Source: Plebeiibacterium marinum
GTDB taxonomy: Bacteria > Bacteroidota > Bacteroidia > Bacteroidales > Marinilabiliaceae
NCBI RefSeq assembly: GCF_026013615.1
Contig: NZ_JAPDPI010000001.1
Location: 62,001 to 126,000 of the forward strand
DNA length: 64,000 nt
Direction: 5' to 3'
The translations under genes were made by a program, and so were the position numbers. The stretch's first letter is position 1; the number at the start of each line of letters is the position of its first letter. The notes below the pieces were generated by a model. It had not been told where the DNA came from and searched no databases. It saw nothing but the letters and a program-made list of their open reading frames with translations. Positions 55,163-63,162 of this stretch are shown here, piece by piece.

Positions 55163-56938
55163 TTAGTCGTTATTAATTTCAACTTTCTTTTTCTTATCAA
55201 AATAGTGAGTATGAAGCAATTTATGCGACAGCTCTCCACAAGGTTCCCCTAAAAATTCTTCGTATAATTTTACGATGAATGGATTTTCGTGCGACTTACG
55301 GATTTCTTTCCCTTCATCTTCACGATAGATAGCCTCTGCCCTTTTCTTTAAAATAGTTGTATCGCCATGGTGATAAGGTTGACCAGCACCACCAATACAT
55401 CCTCCAGGACAAGCCATAATTTCAATGGCATGGAATTCTGACTTCCCGGCCTGAACATCTTCTAATAACTTGCGGGCATTACCCAATCCATGCGCAATAC
55501 CAATCTTAATCGGAAGACCATCAAAATCTACAGTTGCCGAACGAATTCCTTCAAACCCACGAAGTTCTTCAAAATCAACTTTTTCGAGTTTCTTTTTCGT
55601 TTGAACTTCATAGGCAGTACGCACTGCAGCTTCGATAACCCCTCCGGTGTTAGCAAAAATAACAGCTGCTCCGGTTGATTCTCCCATAGGATTATCGAAC
55701 TCCTCGTCTGTTAAGTCGTCAAAATTAATATTTGCTCCTTTAATCATTTGAGCCAACTCTCGTGTTGTAATTGAAAAATCAACATCAGGATTACCATCCA
55801 CTGCAAACTCAGGACGACCTGACTCATATTTCTTAGCAACACAAGGCATCACTGAAACCACAATCATGTCTTCTCGCTTGATACCCATTTGATCGGCCAA
55901 ATACGTTTTTGCTACAGCACCAAACATTTGCTGCGGCGATTTAGCCGTTGATGGCACGTCTAGCATATCAGGGAAATTACTTTCAAAGAAATTTACCCAT
56001 CCCGGGCAACAAGATGTCAGTATAGGAAGCTTAACATCCTTATCTCCGGCCAAATGCTTTTGCAAACGTCCCAATAACTCCGTACCCTCTTCCATAATGG
56101 TAAGGTCGGCAGCAAAATCGGTATCAAATACCTTATCAAAGCCTAACTTTTTAAGTGCCGAAGTCATCTTACCAGTCACCAAAGTACCCGGCTCCATATC
56201 AAACTCTTCACCTAGAGCAGCACGAACTGCAGGAGCCGTTTGTACAATAACTGTTTTAGAAGGATCAACCAATGAAGCAATCACTTTTCTGGTATTATCT
56301 ACCTCAGAAAGTGCTCCTGTTGGACAAACCGCCACACACTGACCGCAATAAGTACAGGTTGACTTCTCAAGATCCATTTCAAAAGCAGGAGCCACAACCG
56401 ATTCAAACCCTCGGTTTATAGCAGAAAGACATCCTACAGTTTGAACCTCATTACACACCATTTCACATCTGCGACACATGATACATTTGTCCATATCGCG
56501 AATAATAGATGGCGACTTATCTTCTTTATAGTGCGATTGCTCACCTTCAAAAGGAATCTCACGTATTCCTAAATCCTGAGCCATTGTTTGCAAATCACAC
56601 TTTCCGTTTTTTACACATGTTAAACACTCTGCCGGGTGGTCTGAAAGAATTAACTCCATCACTGTACGACGGGCATTGATAACCCTTAAAGAATGGGTAT
56701 TAATATCCATTCCCTCTGTACATTCCGTTTTACATGCAGGAGCCAGGTTTCTTCTTCCTTCAACCTCTACCACACAAATACGACAACCTCCGGGATTATT
56801 CTCGTAGCCAACATCGTGAAGTTTCATATGGCACAAGGTAGGCACATTAACACCTACAGACTTTGCCGCTTCCAAAATTGTAGTACCTTTTTCAACTACT
56901 ACAGGTTTGTTATCTATATTTAATTTTACAATATCCAT
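55163..56938 (-). CDS. hydA: HydA, catalytic subunit of [FeFe] hydrogenase
   Basis: 591 residues. N-terminal NuoG-like [2Fe-2S] domain (Cys36, 52, 55, 69), His101-Cys105-Cys108-Cys114 cluster, two [4Fe-4S] clusters (Cys152-162 and Cys195-205), then the H-cluster domain. The catalytic signatures are complete: TSCCP (308-312) with the proton-relay Cys310 and ligand Cys311, MPCVAK (364-369) and EIMACPGGC (506-514). It reduces protons to H2 in the cytoplasm, or the reverse. It sits between hydB and hydC with gaps of 20 and 5 bases. The maturases hydE, hydF and hydG are not in the window. Confidence 0.96.
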   Translation of the reverse strand: MDIVKLNIDNKPVVVEKGTTILEAAKSVGVNVPTLCHMKLHDVGYENNPGGCRICVVEVEGRRNLAPACKTECTEGMDINTHSLRVINARRTVMELILSDHPAECLTCVKNGKCDLQTMAQDLGIREIPFEGEQSHYKEDKSPSIIRDMDKCIMCRRCEMVCNEVQTVGCLSAINRGFESVVAPAFEMDLEKSTCTYCGQCVAVCPTGALSEVDNTRKVIASLVDPSKTVIVQTAPAVRAALGEEFDMEPGTLVTGKMTSALKKLGFDKVFDTDFAADLTIMEEGTELLGRLQKHLAGDKDVKLPILTSCCPGWVNFFESNFPDMLDVPSTAKSPQQMFGAVAKTYLADQMGIKREDMIVVSVMPCVAKKYESGRPEFAVDGNPDVDFSITTRELAQMIKGANINFDDLTDEEFDNPMGESTGAAVIFANTGGVIEAAVRTAYEVQTKKKLEKVDFEELRGFEGIRSATVDFDGLPIKIGIAHGLGNARKLLEDVQAGKSEFHAIEIMACPGGCIGGAGQPYHHGDTTILKKRAEAIYREDEGKEIRKSHENPFIVKLYEEFLGEPCGELSHKLLHTHYFDKKKKVEINND

Positions 56939-56958
56939 TGTTATACGATCTTTTTGAA

Positions 56959-58752
56959 TTACTGGATGCTGATTGCATTGAACTTACATTTCTCCATACA
57001 AGCACCACACTTAATACAAACAGTTGTATCAATCTCATGAGGTTGCTTTTTATCTCCTGAAATAGCATCAACCGGACAAACTCTTGAACACAATGTACAA
57101 CCCACACAGGTTTCCGGATTAATAACATACTCCATTAAGTCTTTACACTGACCTGCAGGGCATTTAGCATCCTTAACGTGAGCAAGATATTCATCTGCAA
57201 AGTTATCCATTGTTGAAAGAACCGGATTAGGAGAGGTTTGTCCCAAACCACAAAGAGACGTATCTTTAATTACATTCGCCAGGTTGCGAAGAATTCCCAG
57301 ATCATCTTCAGTAGCATTTCCTTTGGTAATTTTATCCAGCATTTCGTACAAACGCTTATTACCAATTCTACAAGGCGCACATTTACCACATGACTCCTCT
57401 ACTGTAAAATCAAGATAAAACTTAGCTACAGACACCATACAGTCATCCTCATCCATAACAATCATACCTCCGGATCCCATCATCGATCCCGAGGCTATCA
57501 GGTTATCGTAATCAATAGGAATATCAAGATGTTTTTCGGTTAAGCAACCACCAGAAGGGCCTCCGGTTTGAACTGCTTTAAACTTTTTACCATCTTTGAT
57601 TCCTCCTCCAATATCAAAAATCACTTCACGAAGAGTAATTCCCATTGGCACCTCAATTAAACCAACATTATTGATTTTACCAGCAAGGGCAAACACTTTG
57701 GTTCCCTTACTCTTTTCCGTTCCAATTGAGCTAAACCATTTAGCACCATTGTTTATTATTACAGGAATATTGGCAAATGTTTCAACATTGTTTACGTTAG
57801 TTGGCTTACCCTTATACCCACTCACTGACGGGAATGGTGGTTTTACCGTAGGCTCCCCTCGCAAACCTTCCATTGAGTGGATTAACGATGTTTCCTCACC
57901 ACATACAAAAGCACCAGCACCATAACGTAACTCTACATCAAAATCGAATCCTGTTCCAAAAATATCTTTACCTATAACACCTAATTCACGTGCTTGCTCA
58001 ATAGCTATTTTCAAACGCTCAATCGCCAATGGATACTCGGCACGGATATAAATTAAACCATTACTTCCGCCTATACAATATCCACAAATAGCCATTGCCT
58101 CAAGTACTGAATGCGGATCTCCCTCAAGAATTGAGCGATCCATAAATGCACCCGGGTCTCCCTCATCTGCATTACAAACTACATATTTCTCATCTCCTTC
58201 AACATTGTGCGTGATTTCCCACTTTAAACCTGTTGGAAATCCACCGCCCCCACGTCCGCGAAGACCAGAATCCTTTATTTCTTTAATAGCTTCTTCCGGA
58301 GTCATTTCAGACAACACCTTTCCCAGGGCAGCATATCCATCCCGAGCTATATATTCATCAATATTTTCAGGATTAATAAAACCACAGTTACGTAAAGCAA
58401 TACGTATCTGTTTTTTATAGAATCCCATATGCTTAGAGTCTGCAATATGCTCATTGTTTTCAGGATCCGTAAAGAGCAAACGTTCCACTTTACGACCTTT
58501 CACAATATGTTCAGAAATAATTTCTCCGGCATCTTCCGGGGTTACCTGAACGTAAAAAGTGTTATCAGGGATCATTTTAACAATAGGTCCTTTTTCACAG
58601 AACCCAAAACATCCTGTTCGAACTACCTGGATTTCATTCTCAAGGCTATTGTCAGAAACTGCCTGTTTTAAGTTTTCGACAATTTCTTCACTTTGCGAGG
58701 CACGGCATCCCGTTCCCCCACAAACTAATATGTGATTATTATACTTGGCCAT
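56959..58752 (-). CDS. hydB: HydB, NuoF-like NADH-oxidising subunit of [FeFe] hydrogenase
   Basis: 597 residues. An N-terminal thioredoxin-like [2Fe-2S] domain (Cys11, 16, 48, 52) is followed by the NuoF 51-kDa domain with FMN/NADH loop LRGRGGGGFPTGLKWE near residue 165, CNADEGDPGAFMDR and GAGAFVCGEETSL. Then come SLBB, the ESCGKCAPCRIG [4Fe-4S] site, and a C-terminal ferredoxin-like pair (CVGCTLCSRVCP and CIKCGACMEKC). This is the flavin subunit that exchanges electrons with NAD(H) and probably with ferredoxin. Its stop is 20 bases before hydA and its start 9 bases after the small [2Fe-2S] gene. Confidence 0.96.
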   Translation of the reverse strand: MAKYNNHILVCGGTGCRASQSEEIVENLKQAVSDNSLENEIQVVRTGCFGFCEKGPIVKMIPDNTFYVQVTPEDAGEIISEHIVKGRKVERLLFTDPENNEHIADSKHMGFYKKQIRIALRNCGFINPENIDEYIARDGYAALGKVLSEMTPEEAIKEIKDSGLRGRGGGGFPTGLKWEITHNVEGDEKYVVCNADEGDPGAFMDRSILEGDPHSVLEAMAICGYCIGGSNGLIYIRAEYPLAIERLKIAIEQARELGVIGKDIFGTGFDFDVELRYGAGAFVCGEETSLIHSMEGLRGEPTVKPPFPSVSGYKGKPTNVNNVETFANIPVIINNGAKWFSSIGTEKSKGTKVFALAGKINNVGLIEVPMGITLREVIFDIGGGIKDGKKFKAVQTGGPSGGCLTEKHLDIPIDYDNLIASGSMMGSGGMIVMDEDDCMVSVAKFYLDFTVEESCGKCAPCRIGNKRLYEMLDKITKGNATEDDLGILRNLANVIKDTSLCGLGQTSPNPVLSTMDNFADEYLAHVKDAKCPAGQCKDLMEYVINPETCVGCTLCSRVCPVDAISGDKKQPHEIDTTVCIKCGACMEKCKFNAISIQ

Positions 58753-58761
58753 GATTCAAAT

Positions 58762-59172
58762 TTACTTTTCGTTTTCATCTTCATTAGGAGTTGTGTAGCT
58801 GACCGGAATAACACCATCAACAAGCTCACCACCAATAATATGCTTAGTGATGATCTCTTCAGCTTTTTTGGTATCTACATGACCGTAAACCACAGGTTCT
58901 GTGCCCGGCACATGCACTTCAATGGTTGGTTCGGAATGACAATATCCCATACAACCAGTCTGTGTAACAACCGCATCAACCGCACGGTTATCCAACTCTT
59001 CAATCAGATAATTCATTGTTTCCTTAGCTCCTGATGCAATACCACAAGTTGCCATTGAAACCTTAATCTGAACCATTTTTTCCGGATGATCACTTTTTTC
59101 ACGAAGAGTAAGCTTCGATTGAAGCTCATTCCTCATTTTTTTTAGATCGTCTAAGGTTTTAACTTTCGTCAT
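58762..59172 (-). CDS. Small thioredoxin-like [2Fe-2S]-type protein of the hydrogenase cluster
   Basis: 136 residues. A helical N-terminus (about 1-30) is followed by a thioredoxin-like ferredoxin fold: VSMATCGIASGAKETMN and VVTQTGCMGYCHSEP, then VVYGHVDTKKAEEIITKHI. Only three cysteines exist (43, 74, 78), whereas NuoE-type centres use four, so either a non-Cys ligand completes the cluster or no classical [2Fe-2S] centre is formed. The gene starts the hydrogenase structural part (9 bases before hydB). It probably docks on HydB, whose N-terminus has the same fold. Upstream is a 154-base gap with A/T-rich repeats. Confidence 0.85.
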   Translation of the reverse strand: MTKVKTLDDLKKMRNELQSKLTLREKSDHPEKMVQIKVSMATCGIASGAKETMNYLIEELDNRAVDAVVTQTGCMGYCHSEPTIEVHVPGTEPVVYGHVDTKKAEEIITKHIIGGELVDGVIPVSYTTPNEDENEK

Positions 59173-59218
59173 TTTGCATTTATTATAGTTTGTAAATAGT
59201 TTCTCTTATTCAGTTTGT

Positions 59219-59277
59219 ATAGTTTATAAAGTTGAAAGTTCTTAAAGTTCTTAAAGTTTATAAAGTTCTTAAGGTTT
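59219..59277. repeat. A/T-rich short repeats (about 9-base period)
   Basis: Variants of AAGTTCTTA and AAGTTTATA are repeated five or six times in the gap between the GHKL ATPase gene and the hydrogenase structural genes. Confidence 0.7.
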
Positions 59278-59326
59278 GCACTGTAAAGCCACCCACTATA
59301 TGAACTTTCTACTCTTCGCTTTCTAC

Positions 59327-59875
59327 TCACAGCTCAACCCCAATATCAATCAAATTCTCTTCTATCATCTGCTTTAAAAACTTAACCACCCCCGGCTCTG
59401 TAATTTCCACACCTTCCAATATGCTTTTCACCTCTCTGGTATCAAAAACATACTCCTCTTTATCAAGCACATGTTTATAAATAAATTCCACTGCAGGATT
59501 TCCTGATGCCATCAAGCTGATAGTACCAGGCAAATCTCCAAGTGGAGGCCTGTCAATGTGGGATCTCACAAAAACAGCCTCAAGCTCCGTTCCCTGGCCT
59601 GGCTCCGACTTAATTATCAACCGGCCATCAGAAAGCTGGGCATTTTGCTGTAGCAAAGGAATTCCCAATCCTACTTTTCTGGTTTTGCGCGATGTAAAAA
59701 ACGGATCCAAAGCATTTTTTATGGTAGCTTCATCCATACCACAGCCATCATCCTTTACTTTTAACACCAGAGTATCCTCTTTTGTCTTTTCAACAACAGA
59801 CACCTCAACCAATGAAGCCTTAGCCCTCACCGAGTTTCCTGAAATATCGAGGATATGCATTGAAATATCACGCAT
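59327..59875 (-). CDS. GHKL-type ATPase (histidine-kinase-like ATP-binding protein)
   Basis: 182 residues. It begins RDISMHILDISGNSVRAKAS (N-box region), then VKDDGCGMDEATIKNALDPFF (G1) and RKTRKVGLGIPLLQQNAQ (G2), so the ATP-binding fold is complete. There is no HisKA domain, phospho-acceptor His or membrane helix. It continues with a short C-terminal domain (residues about 125-182). It lies 2 bases after the PHP gene and 154 bases before the hydrogenase structural genes. Proteins of this type accompany [FeFe]-hydrogenase clusters in Firmicutes; it probably acts in signalling rather than as a full kinase. Confidence 0.82.
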   Translation of the reverse strand: MRDISMHILDISGNSVRAKASLVEVSVVEKTKEDTLVLKVKDDGCGMDEATIKNALDPFFTSRKTRKVGLGIPLLQQNAQLSDGRLIIKSEPGQGTELEAVFVRSHIDRPPLGDLPGTISLMASGNPAVEFIYKHVLDKEEYVFDTREVKSILEGVEITEPGVVKFLKQMIEENLIDIGVEL

Positions 59876-59877
59876 GG

Positions 59878-60630
59878 TTATCTTTTTAAACTGACATTTA
59901 TAATTCTTCGCCCATCTTCATTATTCAAGGCCTTTTTTATTTCATTAATACTAGGTTCCTCCAGCAAATAGGTTGTATATGCCACTCCTATATCTTCTGG
60001 TGTATGCGCATCTGAATTGGTAATTATTGAATAATTACAAACCCAGGGATACCGGATTACCACATCCTGATAATTTGCCACCCTGCTTATTTCTATACCA
60101 GATACTTTTAAATCCGGTGATAAAAAACCAAGCTGACTATTGATACTATTCCTGGGACGATCAATGTGCGCAGGGATAAAAATCCCGTTCATACTATCCA
60201 CCTTTTCTGCCACTTCATCTATTGATTGATCTAAGCCAACAATCAACAAACGCTCTTCTTCTCCTAAAATATTCCCTTTATCATCCACCCACACCTGATC
60301 TCCGAACAATTCTGCTTTATTGTGCACTACTGGCAAATGCTCATCAAGGTAATTCTGAAATTCCTTTAATTGCCCGGGACTCTCAAAAAATGCCAAACAA
60401 TGAACGTCTTCTCTGGTATTCACCTCTGCCCCACACAAAACCACAATACCAAACTTTTCTCCCAACTTTCTGATAACCTCACTTTGCCTGGTACTGTTAT
60501 GGTCGGCGATTCCTATTATGTCTAATTTCTTGCTTAGTGCCTCCTCTATAATAACTTCAGGACTCATTTCCAGGCTCCCACAGGGTGAGAGCACTGTATG
60601 AATATGTAAATCAGCCCTGAATTCTTTCAT
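59878..60630 (-). CDS. PHP-domain protein of the hydrogenase cluster
   Basis: 250 residues from the ATG at 60630 (a TTG two codons upstream is the alternative). Metal-binding PHP motifs are present: ADLHIHTVLSPCG (HxH), IGIADHNSTRQ, VLCGAEVNTREDVHCLAFF, IPAHIDRPRNSI and ITNSDAHTPEDIG. A Mg/Mn- or Zn/Fe-dependent phosphoesterase activity is likely, on a nucleotide or phosphoprotein. It sits between the DRTGG protein and the GHKL ATPase, in an operon-like run. Its role in hydrogenase regulation is inferred from position. Confidence 0.85.
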   Translation of the reverse strand: MKEFRADLHIHTVLSPCGSLEMSPEVIIEEALSKKLDIIGIADHNSTRQSEVIRKLGEKFGIVVLCGAEVNTREDVHCLAFFESPGQLKEFQNYLDEHLPVVHNKAELFGDQVWVDDKGNILGEEERLLIVGLDQSIDEVAEKVDSMNGIFIPAHIDRPRNSINSQLGFLSPDLKVSGIEISRVANYQDVVIRYPWVCNYSIITNSDAHTPEDIGVAYTTYLLEEPSINEIKKALNNEDGRRIINVSLKR

Positions 60631-60664
60631 AACCAAAAGAAAATTATTACAATTTTATCTTATC

Positions 60665-61024
60665 TTAAAAAGCACCATACTTTCCTTTCTCTTCATTTAG
60701 GAGTGTGAACAAAACCCCGGAAGCCTCAAAGGTTTCCATGTCCGTTCCTAATATCGGAATGCCTTCCTCATTGCTTTGATCAATGGCTGCCTGTTCAGGC
60801 TTATATCCCTTAACCAAAATAATAGCCGCAACTTCCTTTAAAGAGGCAATAGCCATAATATTTCTGTGTGTTTGCAAGGTAATCCAAACCTGTCCCTCGT
60901 CCACATTACCCATAACATCACTTAACAAATCTGATGTATAGGCACCTTCCACCTCGTTGTTTATACCTTGTTCACCACAAAAAACTGTTAAATTGAGTTT
61001 TTCAACTAAATCACATACCTTCAT
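60665..61024 (-). CDS. DRTGG-domain protein (second copy)
   Basis: 119 residues from the ATG at 61024. The longer frame to 61099 would run 25 codons into the hydrogenase-like gene without similarity to the other DRTGG protein; from 61024 the two copies align (MKVCDLVEKLNL versus MKISEIVRILNA). Motif YTSDLLSDVMGNVDEGQVWIT, hydrophobic strands and EEGIPILGTDMETFEASGVLF. It overlaps the hydrogenase-like gene by 14 bases. DRTGG domains are found in CBS-PTA regulators and have no proven ligand. Role inferred as regulatory. Confidence 0.8.
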   Translation of the reverse strand: MKVCDLVEKLNLTVFCGEQGINNEVEGAYTSDLLSDVMGNVDEGQVWITLQTHRNIMAIASLKEVAAIILVKGYKPEQAAIDQSNEEGIPILGTDMETFEASGVLFTLLNEEKGKYGAF

Positions 61025-62387
61025 TTTTTGCTCCTTTTTTACTGCAATCCTTATCCAGTCGCTGATTTCCCCAGGTTTTTTCGATAATACGGGTAGCATG
61101 CTCCCCGCTTAACTTCCTGTTTTTCTCCATCATACGTTGCATAAACACGCAATTAGACAAGTTTGCTTTACGTTGAACAATATCTTCAGCCAACGATTGG
61201 CAATTTGGCGACCCACATGCTCCACAATCTATCCCAGGCAAATAGCACATTAAGTTACGAATTCGCTCCATTTTTTTCAATGCTTCATTAAAATCCTGAT
61301 CCAATGACATTGCCGGAAGCGGGTCTATTTTTGTAATAAATAAATCTTTATCCTGTAGAATATCTTTATATTCCTGTAAATCATCATTCTGCTCATCATC
61401 ATTCTCTAACTGATTAGCCCTAATTTTTAAACGCTCTACAGTTAAAAACCGGTTCCCTTGCAACAGGGCACCTCCGGCACACCCCTGGTCACACGCCCTG
61501 AGTTCCAGAAAATCCAGTTCGGGTATTTCTTCATCCTCTAACCGGCCTAAAAACTCTATCACATTATGAATTTCATCCACGGCCAGAGAACGACCATTCA
61601 TATGGTCAGACTCCCCGTGCGTAAGGCTCCACTGAACAGCTTTACTCGACAAGTGGGGAAGAACCGGTAAATCCTTTAATGAGTCTTTTCTGTTTTTTAT
61701 TTTATGATATAGCTTATTGGAGATATAGCTCATATTGATCACTCCATCAATAACTTCATTGGTATTCTGACCAAAGCCTTTTATTGCAGCAATTTTTGCG
61801 GCACATGGCGTAATGTAGAAAATTCCGATTTGACTCTCTGGGATACCCTGCTTGCAAAGCATCTTTTTGTAGAAAGCAGCAGAGGCATCGACTGGAGGTT
61901 TTACTGCGGCTATATTATCAATAAGTGCCGGAAATTTAACTTGAATTAATCGAACGATGGCAGGACAAAAAGTTGAGATCAATGGCTTTTCATCATTTTG
62001 GGCAATCTGTTCATTCATCAGATTGTTGATCATATCCACCATAAATTCAGCCTGAAACACATGGGTAAACCCAAGTTCTTTCATTTCGCTAAAAATCTCT
62101 TCCTCGGTAATAGCTGTTGGAAACTGTCCTGTAAAAACGGCTGGCACAAGGGCTACCCTGCACTCATAATCAAAAATCTTTTCAAGGTCATCCTGTTCTA
62201 CATAGATAGCATCTACCGGACAAACCTTTAAGCACTCACCACAGTCTACACAACGTTTTTTCAGGATACGTGCTTTTCCTTCATTGATGCGAATAGCTTC
62301 GGTAGGACACACGTTCATACAATGTGTACAACCATAACAAATATCCTGGTCAACCTTTAAGGCATGATATATTTGTTGTTTTGCCAT
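61011..62387 (-). CDS. Putative sensory [FeFe]-hydrogenase-like protein (HydS-like)
   Basis: 458 residues. An N-terminal 2[4Fe-4S] ferredoxin domain (Cys17-27 and Cys46-56) is followed by an H-cluster-type domain with ligand cysteines 141, 195, 299 and 303, and a C-terminal CYLPGIDCGACGSPNC [4Fe-4S] site (residues 381-396). The catalytic signatures are altered: TSCCP reads STFCP (proton-relay Cys is Phe140), MPCxxK reads TPCAAK (Met is Thr193; the Glu after it is Ala), and EIMAC reads ELRAC (Met is Arg297). The H-cluster can therefore probably bind, but turnover should be impaired, as in HydS-type putative sensors. It overlaps the DRTGG gene by 14 bases. Confidence 0.88.
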   Translation of the reverse strand: MAKQQIYHALKVDQDICYGCTHCMNVCPTEAIRINEGKARILKKRCVDCGECLKVCPVDAIYVEQDDLEKIFDYECRVALVPAVFTGQFPTAITEEEIFSEMKELGFTHVFQAEFMVDMINNLMNEQIAQNDEKPLISTFCPAIVRLIQVKFPALIDNIAAVKPPVDASAAFYKKMLCKQGIPESQIGIFYITPCAAKIAAIKGFGQNTNEVIDGVINMSYISNKLYHKIKNRKDSLKDLPVLPHLSSKAVQWSLTHGESDHMNGRSLAVDEIHNVIEFLGRLEDEEIPELDFLELRACDQGCAGGALLQGNRFLTVERLKIRANQLENDDEQNDDLQEYKDILQDKDLFITKIDPLPAMSLDQDFNEALKKMERIRNLMCYLPGIDCGACGSPNCQSLAEDIVQRKANLSNCVFMQRMMEKNRKLSGEHATRIIEKTWGNQRLDKDCSKKGAKNEGM

Positions 62388-62397
62388 TCAGCTTTTT

Positions 62398-62808
62398 TTA
62401 TAAATAAGTTTTCATCTCTACTTTAGTTCCTTTATCAACCTCACTGGATACCTTTAAATCATCAACATTTTTTTTAATGTTTGGCAACCCCATTCCTGCC
62501 CCAAAACCCATTTCCCTAACTTTAGAAGATGCCGTGGAATATCCTTCCTGCATAGCCAGGTCAATATCCGGGATTCCAGGCCCAACATCATCCAACACTA
62601 TATGGATCTGATCCTGATTGATATTTACACTGATAGTCCCTTTATAGGCATGTGCTACAATATTCACTTCTGCTTCATAAAGAGCAACAACTATTCGCTT
62701 TACAATTTTAGGACTGACATTAAGCTGCTTCAGTGTTTTTTTTACAGCACTTGAAGCATTACCTGCCTTTGTAAAATCACCGCCTTCAACTTCGTATACA
62801 AATTCCAT
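62398..62808 (-). CDS. RsbW-like GHKL ATPase (anti-sigma-type kinase fold)
   Basis: 136 residues: a minimal GHKL domain. ALYEAEVNIVAHAYKG (N-box), LDDVGPGIPDIDLAMQEG (G1) and EMGFGAGMGLPNIKKNVD (G2) are all present. The similarity is to RsbW/SpoIIAB-type serine kinases rather than histidine kinases, since no HisKA precedes it. Its start is 9 bases after the first DRTGG gene and its stop 10 bases before the hydrogenase-like gene. With the SpoIIE-type phosphatase upstream it could form a phosphorylation switch; the substrate is not identified. Confidence 0.85.
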   Translation of the reverse strand: MEFVYEVEGGDFTKAGNASSAVKKTLKQLNVSPKIVKRIVVALYEAEVNIVAHAYKGTISVNINQDQIHIVLDDVGPGIPDIDLAMQEGYSTASSKVREMGFGAGMGLPNIKKNVDDLKVSSEVDKGTKVEMKTYL

Positions 62809-62817
62809 ATATAAACC

Positions 62818-63162
62818 CTAATAAACTGGTTTCAACCCGGCTTCGTAAAGCATACCTACCGCATTAAACATTGAGTATTTACATTGTAGCAAAATCATGT
62901 CGTGTTCCTTTGCCAGCTCTAACATATCGGCACTAATTTGTTTATTCCTAACAAACAGCACACACTGAACATCAGCCATCTCAACCGTTCTTATCGTTTG
63001 CATATTAGCAAGTCCGGTTATTAAAACCATCTTATCTGTATCCAATGTAAGGACATCACTCATAAGATCGCTTGCAAAACCACGCTCTATATCCATATCA
63101 ACATGTGCTTGACCACATGCAACCTTAGCATTCAGGATTCTGACAATCTCACTAATTTTCAT
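62818..63162 (-). CDS. DRTGG-domain protein (first copy)
   Basis: 114 residues. MKISEIVRILNAKVACGQAHVDMD, then the shared motif FASDLMSDVLTLDTDKMVLIT, and LAKEHDMILLQCKYSMFNAVGML. It aligns over its length with the protein at 60665; the common pattern is SDLxSDV. Small, no membrane segment. First gene of the tight run DRTGG - GHKL - hydrogenase-like - DRTGG - PHP. A 326-base gap with possible operator sequences separates it from the upstream phosphatase gene. Confidence 0.82.
   Translation of the reverse strand: MKISEIVRILNAKVACGQAHVDMDIERGFASDLMSDVLTLDTDKMVLITGLANMQTIRTVEMADVQCVLFVRNKQISADMLELAKEHDMILLQCKYSMFNAVGMLYEAGLKPVY

Noticed and set aside
60665-61099. Longer start of the second DRTGG protein at 61099
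   Set aside because: The extra 25 codons lie within the hydrogenase-like gene and have no counterpart in the other DRTGG protein; the ATG at 61024 aligns with its start.
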